Assembly: GCF_900111365.1 (NCBI RefSeq)
Contig: NZ_FOGZ01000004.1
Coordinates: 1-64,000, forward strand
Length of the DNA: 64,000 nt
Reading direction: 5' to 3'
Source: Propionibacterium cyclohexanicum
GTDB lineage: Bacteria; Actinomycetota; Actinomycetes; Propionibacteriales; Propionibacteriaceae
The first letter of the stretch is position 1. Each line of letters opens with the position of its first letter. Shown here one piece after another: positions 17,071 through 27,252 of this stretch. Both the position numbers and the translations under genes were made by a program. A model generated the notes under the pieces. It was not told where the DNA came from, did not search any database, and saw only the letters and a program-made list of their open reading frames with translations.

Positions 17071-19011
17071 TCAGTCGCCGGGCCGGTACGAGGCGGTGCC
17101 TGCATCCGAAGGGACGGCTGCGGATGTGTCGCGGGGTCGCACAGCGATGGCCATCTCGGTGACCGAGCGGGCAATCTGCTGGTCGGTCAGACCCAGCTCA
17201 TCGAGCAGCTGAGAGCGGCTGGCCACGGGCAGATACTCCTGCGGCACCCCGAACTGCCGCATCGGCACATCCACCCCGGCGGCGCTCATCGCCTGCTGCA
17301 GGTGCGAGCCGAGCCCCTCGACGACCAGACCGTCCTCAATGGTCACGACCAGGCCGAAGCCGGAGGCCAGCTTCACGAGCGTCGGGTTGACCGGGAGGGC
17401 CCATACCGGGTCGGCGACCGTAACACCCAGGCCCTGGCGGGCCAGTCGCTCGGCGGTCCTCAGTGCCATCCCCGCCATCGCCCCGTAACCGATCACCAGG
17501 ACATCGCGCGAGTTGTCGCGGCGCAGCAGGTCGATGCCGTCCTGGCAAGCCACCGCGGCAATGGGAGAGGGCAGCTTCCCTTTGCTGTAGCGGATCAGCG
17601 TTGGCGCGTCATCGATTTCTACCGCCTCCACCAGGGCATCGCTGAGTCGCTGGGCGTCACGCGGGGCGGCATACCGAAGGCCCGGGACGATACCGGCCAG
17701 GCAGGCATCCCACACCCCATCGTGGCTGGGGCCGTCGGGCCCGGTGATCCCTGCGCGGTCGAGGACGAAGGTGACGCCCAGCCGGTGCATGCCGACGTCG
17801 AGCAGCAGCTGGTCGAAGGCACGGTTGAGGAAGGTGGAGTAGACGGCGAAGACCGGATGAAGCCCGGCCCGCGCCATGCCTGCGCAGGAGGCAACGGCAT
17901 GCTGTTCGGCAATGCCGACATCGAAGACACGCTCGGGATAGGCCGCAGCGAAGCGGGTCAGTCCCACCGGATGGAGCATCGCCGCCGTGACACCCACCAC
18001 GCGAGGGTGATCGGCGCCGATGTCGACCATGTCCTGGGCGAAGGCGTCGGTCCATGTGGCTTTCACCTCTGCCTGGATCGGCTCACCGGTGATGGCATTG
18101 ATCTGGCCGATGGCGTGGAAGCGGTCCTCCTCGTGGTTCTCGGCGAGGGGGAATCCTTTGCCCTTCACCGTGATGGCATGCACGATCACCGGCCCGCCGA
18201 AGCCTTTGGCCTGGTTCAGCGCGGTGACCAGGGCATTGAGATCGTGGCCGTCAATGGGACCGATGTACTTCAACCCGAGATCGGAGAACAGGCCTTGGGG
18301 GGCCAGCACGTCCTTGAGACCAATCTTGAGACCGTGCAAGAGCTCGTAGGCCTGACGCCCGAAAAGCGGGGCACGGCTCACCGAGGCCTTGATGAGGTCG
18401 AGCGTCTTCTCATAGCGGGGGTCGGTACGAAAACCGGACAACTGCTCGGACAGTCCACCGACAGTGGGGGCGTAGGAGCGCCCGTTGTCGTTGACGACGA
18501 TGACCATTCGCAGATCGGGTTCCACCGCGATGTTGTTGAGCGCCTCCCAGGTCATCCCCCCGGTGAGGGCACCGTCGCCGACCACGGTCACCACCGTGCG
18601 ATCGCTCTGCCCGGTGAGCCGGAAGCCCCTGGCCATTCCTTCCGACCAGCTCAGGCCTGTGGAGGCGTGGGAGTTCTCGACCCAGTCATGCTCCGACTCG
18701 GTGCGATTCGGATAGCCGGTCAGCCCGTCCTTCTGACGCAGTGTGGTGAACTGCCCGGCCCGGCCGGTGAGGATCTTGTGGACATAGCTCTGGTGCCCCG
18801 TGTCGAAGACGATCGGATCGTGGGGAGAATCGAAGACCAAGTGGATTGCCATGGTCAGCTCGACCACGCCCAGATTCGGGCCAAGATGCCCGCCGGTGCG
18901 CGCCACATTCGTGATGAGAAAGCGGCGGATCTCCTTGGCAAGGACGCGGCGATCACGCGGCGTCAGTGCTTTGAGGTCTGCCGGCCCATTGATCCCGTCC
19001 AGGAGCGCCAT
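17071..19011 (-). CDS. dxs: 1-deoxy-D-xylulose-5-phosphate synthase
   Basis: TPP enzyme joining pyruvate and glyceraldehyde-3-phosphate, the first step of the MEP isoprenoid pathway. The 646-residue protein shows GGHLGPNLGVVELT (substrate histidine), the TPP motif GDGALTGGMTWEALNN and the transketolase half with DRAGITGPDGPSHDGVWD. ATG 19011 has TAAACT 7 bp upstream, matching other leaderless starts here; the in-frame extension to 19080 overlaps the SOS-box gene and is not conserved. Confidence 0.95.
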   Translation of the reverse strand: MALLDGINGPADLKALTPRDRRVLAKEIRRFLITNVARTGGHLGPNLGVVELTMAIHLVFDSPHDPIVFDTGHQSYVHKILTGRAGQFTTLRQKDGLTGYPNRTESEHDWVENSHASTGLSWSEGMARGFRLTGQSDRTVVTVVGDGALTGGMTWEALNNIAVEPDLRMVIVVNDNGRSYAPTVGGLSEQLSGFRTDPRYEKTLDLIKASVSRAPLFGRQAYELLHGLKIGLKDVLAPQGLFSDLGLKYIGPIDGHDLNALVTALNQAKGFGGPVIVHAITVKGKGFPLAENHEEDRFHAIGQINAITGEPIQAEVKATWTDAFAQDMVDIGADHPRVVGVTAAMLHPVGLTRFAAAYPERVFDVGIAEQHAVASCAGMARAGLHPVFAVYSTFLNRAFDQLLLDVGMHRLGVTFVLDRAGITGPDGPSHDGVWDACLAGIVPGLRYAAPRDAQRLSDALVEAVEIDDAPTLIRYSKGKLPSPIAAVACQDGIDLLRRDNSRDVLVIGYGAMAGMALRTAERLARQGLGVTVADPVWALPVNPTLVKLASGFGLVVTIEDGLVVEGLGSHLQQAMSAAGVDVPMRQFGVPQEYLPVASRSQLLDELGLTDQQIARSVTEMAIAVRPRDTSAAVPSDAGTASYRPGD

Positions 19012-19018
19012 GGCGGCA

Positions 19019-19024
19019 AGTTTA
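19019..19024 (-). promoter_or_regulatory. -10 element TAAACT, leaderless dxs promoter
   Basis: TAAACT with a 7-bp gap to ATG 19011, inside the 46-bp space after the preceding gene. Confidence 0.5.
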
Positions 19025-19057
19025 GGACCGGGAACCGCATTTCTTCGGCCAGCGCCC

Positions 19058-19570
19058 CTACAACCGCCGGACGAAGACATTGCCGCGCAGCGCCTCTTCG
19101 ATCAGCGCCACTGCCCGGCGCAGACGCACAAGCCGTGCCTCCTCGCGCTGGAGCATGTCAACGGCAGCGTCGAGAACCTCCAGGCTCACCACATCGGCCA
19201 GGCCGGTGCGGGCCCCGGCCAGGGCCTCCCGGGTGGAGCGGATCTGCCCCTCGACATGGTCGGCCGCGAAACGCGCCAGCACTAGCGGCTGGCGCCGCAG
19301 CAGTGGATAGCCGCGATAGTCGGGAGGGCAGCAATTCAGCAGGAAGGCCACCGCGTCGGGCTCCATCCGATCGGTCCCGGGAGGCGCCACCCTGTCGGGC
19401 CAGCCGGGCGGCAGATAGCTGCCCTGCGAGTCACGGCTGTCCGCATTGGCGGCCGAGCGGCTCCTTGTACGAACCCCGCTACCGGCATGGCCCGCCGCGT
19501 CGAGGCCCCACACCCGATGCCCACCATGGCGGCGCGTGGAAGACGCATCTGCTGCTGAAACCGTGCTCAT
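19058..19570 (-). CDS. Conserved actinobacterial protein of unknown function behind a LexA box
   Basis: The 170-residue product has a disordered basic N-terminus (1-68). A conserved-looking helical domain follows from about residue 69: MEPDAVAFLLNCCPPDYRGY, then DHVEGQIRSTREALAGARTG and DMLQREEARLVRLRRAVALI. The C-terminal half reads as two long amphipathic helices with coiled-coil character. No enzyme motif, signal peptide or membrane helix is present. ATG 19570 follows AGGTGAG. A perfect 16-bp LexA operator lies 49 bp upstream, so it is probably induced by DNA damage. I recall similar proteins in other actinobacteria but no assigned function. A shorter product from ATG 19366 would keep the conserved part. 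Confidence 0.75.
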   Translation of the reverse strand: MSTVSAADASSTRRHGGHRVWGLDAAGHAGSGVRTRSRSAANADSRDSQGSYLPPGWPDRVAPPGTDRMEPDAVAFLLNCCPPDYRGYPLLRRQPLVLARFAADHVEGQIRSTREALAGARTGLADVVSLEVLDAAVDMLQREEARLVRLRRAVALIEEALRGNVFVRRL

Positions 19571-19619
19571 GGAACTCACCTGCCATCTGTGTCAGTGAGC
19601 CGGTGGGAAAGACCCGGCA

Positions 19620-19635
19620 TCGAACCTGTGTTCGA
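19620..19635 (-). promoter_or_regulatory. LexA (SOS) box
   Basis: TCGAACctgtGTTCGA is a perfect inverted repeat matching the Gram-positive/actinobacterial LexA consensus (CGAAC-N4-GTTCG). It lies 49 bp before ATG 19570. It is also about 88 bp beyond the 3' end of acnA, so only the 19570 gene is a sensible target. Confidence 0.8.
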
Positions 19636-19722
19636 TAAATCCAGTGTGCATCGCGACACTGACAGGAACGAAGGCCGGGCCGCCCATCCGACAGCAGAGA
19701 ACAGGACCGGAGCCCGAGAAGA

Positions 19723-22395
<2,673 letters not shown>

Positions 22396-22475
22396 TGAAT
22401 CCCTCTCCTGGAATCGTGGTTGCAGGGGCGGACTGCCGACCAACCGCGATGCCATCACCTGTCTCGCCCGGGAAT

Positions 22476-22493
22476 TATCTTGACATCAAGATA
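22476..22493 (-). promoter_or_regulatory. Palindromic operator upstream of acnA
   Basis: TATCTTGA-CA-TCAAGATA has perfect 8-bp arms and overlaps a possible -10 (GATAAT, 22479-22474, minus strand), about 80 bp before the acnA start. AT-rich palindromes of this size are typical of MarR-family sites. A TamR-like regulator controls aconitase in Streptomyces, but identity here is only a suggestion. Confidence 0.6.
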
Positions 22494-22604
22494 CCTGCTC
22501 GAGTCGTTCGATCCCAGTTTGGCAGACGCATGCCGCGCCCGACACGATGCCGGGGGATAGGACGCCTCGCCGACGGGCCCTCCGCCGCGCGGAGCCCGGC
22601 AGCT

Positions 22605-22610
22605 TAGGCT
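22605..22610 (+). promoter_or_regulatory. -10 element TAGGCT, leaderless Hsp70-like promoter
   Basis: TAGGCT is 6 bp before ATG 22617. The intervening GAGGGC is too close to act as a ribosome site. Confidence 0.5.
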
Positions 22611-22616
22611 GAGGGC

Positions 22617-24155
22617 ATGCATGTGGGAGTCGATTTCGGGACGACCCGGACAGTGGTGGCCTTCGCCGATCGGGGGAACTATCCCGTGGTCAGCTTCTTC
22701 GACCATCTCGGCGACTCATTCGACCACTTCCCCAGCGTCGCGGTCGTGCGCCCGGACGGCCGTCTCGATTTCGGCCCGGCGGCCCTCGACGACCGCCCAG
22801 GGGTGCGGGTGAGGTCATTCAAGCGCGCCCTGGCAGCCCCCGATGCCTCGATCGACACGGTCGTCGAGGAGCAAGGCGTGCGGGTCCGCCTCATCGACCT
22901 CTTGGTGGGTTTCCTGTCGGCCCTTCGCGCTGCGCTCGCCGACGACTCGACCCTGTCAGAACTGATCGCCGATGATCCGCTGGAGAGCGTGGTCATCGCG
23001 GTGCCAGCCCATGCGACGAGCGCTCAGCGCTTCATGACGCTCGAAGCCTTCCAGCGTGCCGGCTTCCCAGTTGTCGCCATGATGAACGAGCCCTCTGCCG
23101 CCGGCTTCGAGTACACCCACCGTCAGGAACGCACGGTCACCGCCCGCCGCACCCAGATCATCGTCTACGACATGGGTGGAGGTACCTTCGACGCCTCGCT
23201 GGTCGATGTGCGCGACCACGCTCACGAGGTCCTGGATTCCGTCGGCATCAATCGCCTCGGCGGTGACGACTTCGACGAGACCCTCGTGCGGCTCGCGCTG
23301 TCGGCGGCCGGGACCAGCGCCGCCGGGCTGAGCCCGGGGGCGCTGGCAGCCTTGCGGGAGCAGGCCCGCCAGGCAAAGGAGTCGCTCGTCCCCCAGACCC
23401 GGCGCATCGCGCTCGATATCAACGACCGGCCGGTGAGAATCCCGGTCGATGATTTCTACGAGGCTGTCGAGCCACTGGTCTTGCGGAGCATCGACGTTGT
23501 CGCGACGCTGCTGGAGCGCGATGGACCTGCCCGGGACGCCGAGCTGGCGGGCATCTACGTGGCGGGCGGCGCCTCGGCCTTGCCAGTGGTGCCGCGCATG
23601 TTGCGCACACGCTTCGGACGCCGGGTGCACCGCGCGCCCTATCCCACCGCCTCTACCGCCATCGGCCTTGCCATCGCCGCCGATCCGGATTCCGGCTACA
23701 CCCTCACGGACCGGCTCTCGCGCGGCTTCGGTGTCTTTCGCGAACGGGACAACGGACGCCAGGTGGTCTTCGATCCGATCGTTTCCCGCGACGAGACCCT
23801 GCCCACCGCCCAGAGCCTGCGGCTGGTGCGGCGCTACCGCCCGGTGCACAATGTGGGCTGGTTCCGCTTCGCCGAATACTCGCGCCTCGACGCCGACGGC
23901 CAGCCTGTCGGCGACACCGCGCCCTTCGGCGTGGTGCTCTTCCCCATCGATCCAGCGCTGCGCGAGACGACAGATCTGGAGAAGATCCCGGTGACGCACA
24001 TCTCGGACGCCCCGCTCATCGAGGAGGCCTACACGGTCGATCCGAACGGCATCGTGCACGTCGACATCACCGACATCGAGGACGGCTATCGGCGCAGTTA
24101 CTGGCTGGGCCAGTCCGGCAATCACGGCGACCAGACCCGCCCGCAATCCCGGTAA
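22617..24155 (+). CDS. Hsp70-family (DnaK-like) protein
   Basis: The ATPase domain is well kept: phosphate 1 GVDFGTTRT (4-12), phosphate 2 YDMGGGTFDASLVDV (from 184) and the adenosine motif IYVAGGASALPVVPRML. After about residue 350 comes a roughly 160-residue C-terminal part that is not like the DnaK substrate-binding domain, and the alpha-helical lid and EEVD-type tail are absent. At 512 residues it is about 100 shorter than DnaK. Such actinobacterial Hsp70-like proteins are common but uncharacterised; a chaperone role is not established. Monocistronic, divergent from acnA. Confidence 0.85.
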   Translation: MHVGVDFGTTRTVVAFADRGNYPVVSFFDHLGDSFDHFPSVAVVRPDGRLDFGPAALDDRPGVRVRSFKRALAAPDASIDTVVEEQGVRVRLIDLLVGFLSALRAALADDSTLSELIADDPLESVVIAVPAHATSAQRFMTLEAFQRAGFPVVAMMNEPSAAGFEYTHRQERTVTARRTQIIVYDMGGGTFDASLVDVRDHAHEVLDSVGINRLGGDDFDETLVRLALSAAGTSAAGLSPGALAALREQARQAKESLVPQTRRIALDINDRPVRIPVDDFYEAVEPLVLRSIDVVATLLERDGPARDAELAGIYVAGGASALPVVPRMLRTRFGRRVHRAPYPTASTAIGLAIAADPDSGYTLTDRLSRGFGVFRERDNGRQVVFDPIVSRDETLPTAQSLRLVRRYRPVHNVGWFRFAEYSRLDADGQPVGDTAPFGVVLFPIDPALRETTDLEKIPVTHISDAPLIEEAYTVDPNGIVHVDITDIEDGYRRSYWLGQSGNHGDQTRPQSR

Positions 24156-24256
24156 GGCTGACCGCTTCATCGACTGTTATTCCTTGATAGATTCTCATGG
24201 AGCACGCAGAGCGCCTCGAGTCATTTTCTTAGAATTCTTTAAAGGGTGACCTCATA

Positions 24257-24523
24257 GTGGACTACAGCAGGCAATTCCAAGAACGATTTGTCTCACCAGA
24301 GGGCAGAGTGACCGCTATCCCCCGGAAGAGGCAGTTTCTAGCTGAGCTATTGAAGTTCTCTGCGGCGAAGTTCAAGGAGAATATCGTCTATTCGGAAGCG
24401 GAAGTGAACATCATCTTGGCTGGCATTATCGACGACAAAGCCTGGCTTCGTCGTATGTTGGTCGACTATGGTTATCTCCAGAGGGATCCCTATGGAAAAT
24501 CATATAGGTTAAGACAAGCGTGA
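24257..24523 (+). CDS. DUF2087 domain protein
   Basis: 88 residues, almost entirely a DUF2087 domain: GRVTAIPRKRQFLAELLKF, YSEAEVNIILAGIIDD, LRRMLVDYGYLQRDPYGKSY. DUF2087 is a small winged-helix-like domain, often fused to ArsR or MarR regulators, so DNA binding is plausible but unproven. GTG 24257 follows GGGTGA. Base composition is clearly lower in GC than both flanks, with rare codons (CTA, TTA, ATA, AGA). The MFS gene starts within about 17 bp after the stop, suggesting a regulator-efflux pair acquired together. Confidence 0.8.
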   Translation: MDYSRQFQERFVSPEGRVTAIPRKRQFLAELLKFSAAKFKENIVYSEAEVNIILAGIIDDKAWLRRMLVDYGYLQRDPYGKSYRLRQA

Positions 24524-24539
24524 GGGATTGGCGGGACCA

Positions 24540-25736
24540 GTGCGAAACTTGCGAGGAAACAGGAACTTCATCGCGCTGCTGACGGCGCAGCTGGTGTCGA
24601 GCCTTGGCGACTGGTCTACATCGATCGTTATACCGGTACTGCTTTATAAGTATACCGGGAATAGTGCCACGACAGCCGTCTTGATGCTGTGCCGGTTCTT
24701 GCCTGCGCTGCTAGCGAATTGGATCATCAGAGGCTTGCAACTTAGATTCCTCAACCCTGTCGCAATTATGCGAGTCATGGACTTGATCCGCATGCTCCTC
24801 TTCCCGATATTTATTGTGGCAACGGCTCCCTGGCACTTCTATGTGCTCACCTTCGTCACCTATCTGTGCAGTGCCGTAGCAAAACCATGCTCGCTTTCCG
24901 TCGTCAAGCTGTGCTGTGAATCCGACGACCTTGCTTCGGCGAACAATCTTCTAGGGGCAGGTCAGAATCTGCTCATGCTCATCGGACCTCTCATTGGTGG
25001 GATCCTCTACGCGTCCCGTGGGGCTGCGTTCGTCCTGGTCTTGAACTCGGCAACCTTCTTGGTATCGTTCCTGATTCTCCTCCGGGTGAAGGTGGCTCAC
25101 AGCGGTCCTGCGAACAGCGCCGAAGAAGCATGGGGCAGACATGGTCTGTATCGTGATGTTCTCCGCCTTGCTCGCAGCTATCCGCAGATCGTTCTATTCA
25201 TTGTTGTGGATGCTGTTTCAGGCTTCGCCTTTGGTGCACTGAACACACTCATCCCGGCGGGGGTCCAACTGCGATTCCACAACTCGGCGTTCATCTATAG
25301 CGCCCTGCTTTCGTCGCTGACAGGCGGCATGCTGATCGGCAACATGGTGTTTCAACGGTGGTTCATCCGATTCAAACTCCTCAGGGTCTACCTTGTCGCG
25401 ACCTCTGTGGCGCTCGTGTTCTTCCTTCTGTCCGGTCTGGCGACCATGGCCGCCTTGGCTGCTGTTTTTCTTGCCATAGTAGGGCTGTGCAACTCGATGC
25501 AGGACGTGGTTCTCGCCACGAGTGTCCAAGCCGCAGTCGAGGACATCAGGGGTTTGACTACGGTATTTGCTATCAGTGAATCGCTCGCTGCGGTTTCGGT
25601 TGTCGTGTCATCAGCCTTGTTGGCTGTCCTGCTCCAAAAGGTCTCTGTGACAACTCTGACGATTCTCGTGTTCGCTCTTGCCACGGGAGGATGTGTGGTC
25701 TACTGCCTGTTGCATAGACGGGCTCTTGCTACATAG
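24540..25736 (+). CDS. MFS transporter (MFS_3 / EntS-like)
   Basis: 398 residues with about 10-12 hydrophobic helices. The start NFIALLTAQLVSSLGDWSTS is typical of the MFS_3 efflux group, which includes enterobactin exporter EntS and macrolide exporters. Substrate unknown. A GTG at 24540 is chosen; TTG 24528 is possible but sits against GAGGG. Like the DUF2087 gene it has lower GC and a different codon choice from neighbours, supporting horizontal acquisition. Confidence 0.82.
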   Translation: MRNLRGNRNFIALLTAQLVSSLGDWSTSIVIPVLLYKYTGNSATTAVLMLCRFLPALLANWIIRGLQLRFLNPVAIMRVMDLIRMLLFPIFIVATAPWHFYVLTFVTYLCSAVAKPCSLSVVKLCCESDDLASANNLLGAGQNLLMLIGPLIGGILYASRGAAFVLVLNSATFLVSFLILLRVKVAHSGPANSAEEAWGRHGLYRDVLRLARSYPQIVLFIVVDAVSGFAFGALNTLIPAGVQLRFHNSAFIYSALLSSLTGGMLIGNMVFQRWFIRFKLLRVYLVATSVALVFFLLSGLATMAALAAVFLAIVGLCNSMQDVVLATSVQAAVEDIRGLTTVFAISESLAAVSVVVSSALLAVLLQKVSVTTLTILVFALATGGCVVYCLLHRRALAT

Positions 25737-25965
25737 ACGTGCTGGCGAAGGCGATCTCGCATGGCAGCGATATTCACTCCCCCAAGGCTGGAGTCCGGTG
25801 GGACCATATCTGGCTTTACCGGTCCTCGCATCACCAACCGGATCCATGCCGCCAGGACTGGGGCAGCCAGGCGCTCTTGCGGGGGACGGGCACGCGGCAC
25901 CTCGCGCAGAGAATCCATCTCGCTCTCATCGCTCGGTGAGACCGAGCACTTCCCGTGCGATTGAT
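25737..25965. other. Orphan intergenic segment after the low-GC pair
   Basis: These 229 bp return to higher GC and contain no gene I can defend. Unusually, long frames stay open on both strands here (plus 25761-25964; minus 25700-26017), without recognised homology. A 7-bp hairpin GCTCGGT-GAG-ACCGAGC sits at 25931-25947 without a T-tract. It could be residue of a gene broken when the pair arrived. Confidence 0.35.
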
Positions 25966-27252
25966 TCACGACGGTTGACCTGGCCTCGACGTCGAGCGTT
26001 CCAAAATGGCCAGGCACTCCACATGATGGGTCATGGGGAACATGTCGAAGGCCCGCAGGGTGCTCACGCGGTAGCCGCGCGCGCCGAAAGATGCGAGATC
26101 GCGCGCCAACGCGGCAGGATCGCAGGCCACATAGGCGACCCGACTCGGGGTGCGCGCGGCGATCCCGGCCACCACCTGGCGCCCCGCCCCCGACCTCGGC
26201 GGGTCGAGGACCACCAGATCACAGTGGCCCGGCAATGAGCCAAGAGCCCGCTCCACCCGGCCAGCCACGAAGCGCGCCTCGGGCACATTCGTGCCGGCCA
26301 GCCGGATGGCCGGCCCATCCAGCTCGACGCCCGTGACCCGCGCTCCCGCATCGGAGAGCGCGGCAGCGAACACGCCTACCCCGCAGTACAGGTCGAGGGC
26401 TGTCTCGGCGGGGCGCGGTTCCACAGCGGCCAGCACGGCCTCGCTCAATGTGCCAGCTGCTCCAGGGTGCACCTGCCAGAAGCCGTCGGCCCGCACCCTG
26501 AACTGCCTCTGCCCCACCTGCTCGCGCACGATGAGGTCGCCGGCCAGCATCCGGCCCTCGCTCATGATGCTCACCCCTGAGGCGGCGGTGGTCACGAGGA
26601 GTTCCCGGCCGGCCCGACGAGCGAAGACATCGAGTTCGGTGCCGCGCGGACCACGCGGATCGGCGATGAGGCAGCCCTGCGGCGGCAGCTCGACGAAGTC
26701 ATTGCTGCGGTAGGCGCGCATCCCGGCTCGTCCGTCGCGCACGAGATAGCGCATTCGGGTGCGCCAGTCCAGACCGTTCGACGCAGCTCCGGGCACCGGT
26801 TCGACGACGACCTCCCGGTGCAGGCCGGCAAGCCTGTCCAGTTGTTCGGAGATCACCTCGGCCTTGAGCCGCCGCTGGGCGTCCAGCCGGATGTGCTGGA
26901 ACTCCAGACCCCCGCACTCCGGAGGCACCCGGCAGGGTGGATCCACCCGATCCGGGGCAGCTCGCCTGATCTCCACAGCGTCACCGCGCCAGAATCGGGC
27001 ATGGCCCACCTCGGTGAGACGCACCATGACGAGTTCGCCGGGAAGGGTGTGGCGTACAAAGATGACGCGGCCCTCATAACGGGCCACGAAATGCCCGCCG
27101 TGCGCGACCCGCCCGACCTCCACCGGCCCCACAATGTCGCCGACCTCCTGAGCGCCCGGCGAGACCTGGGCGGCGTCGTGGTCGCGCACTCCCACCTCGA
27201 GTTGGCGGCGGCGCACCCCGCCTCGGGCTGCCGGCCGTGACCACCGGCCCAT
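25966..27252 (-). CDS. SAM-dependent RNA 5-methyluridine methyltransferase (TrmA/RlmD-like, Rv2689c-like)
   Basis: The 428-residue protein has a TRAM domain (about 38-95) and a Rossmann methyltransferase with LYCGVGVFAAALSDAGARVTG, DPPRSGAG and the catalytic cysteine in VACDPAALARDL. The base-flipping glutamine is in DGFWQVHP. The Fe-S region reads C107...C113-GGL-EFQH: the family's third cysteine (CGGC) is Leu116, so an intact [4Fe-4S] cluster is doubtful. ATG 27252 overlaps the transporter stop in TGATG. Whether it acts on 23S rRNA or tRNA is not evident. Confidence 0.88.
   Translation of the reverse strand: MGRWSRPAARGGVRRRQLEVGVRDHDAAQVSPGAQEVGDIVGPVEVGRVAHGGHFVARYEGRVIFVRHTLPGELVMVRLTEVGHARFWRGDAVEIRRAAPDRVDPPCRVPPECGGLEFQHIRLDAQRRLKAEVISEQLDRLAGLHREVVVEPVPGAASNGLDWRTRMRYLVRDGRAGMRAYRSNDFVELPPQGCLIADPRGPRGTELDVFARRAGRELLVTTAASGVSIMSEGRMLAGDLIVREQVGQRQFRVRADGFWQVHPGAAGTLSEAVLAAVEPRPAETALDLYCGVGVFAAALSDAGARVTGVELDGPAIRLAGTNVPEARFVAGRVERALGSLPGHCDLVVLDPPRSGAGRQVVAGIAARTPSRVAYVACDPAALARDLASFGARGYRVSTLRAFDMFPMTHHVECLAILERSTSRPGQPS

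Noticed and set aside
16786-19638. 950-codon plus-strand frame across dxs
   Set aside because: Runs antisense to dxs and the SOS-box gene, both of which have strong motif support.
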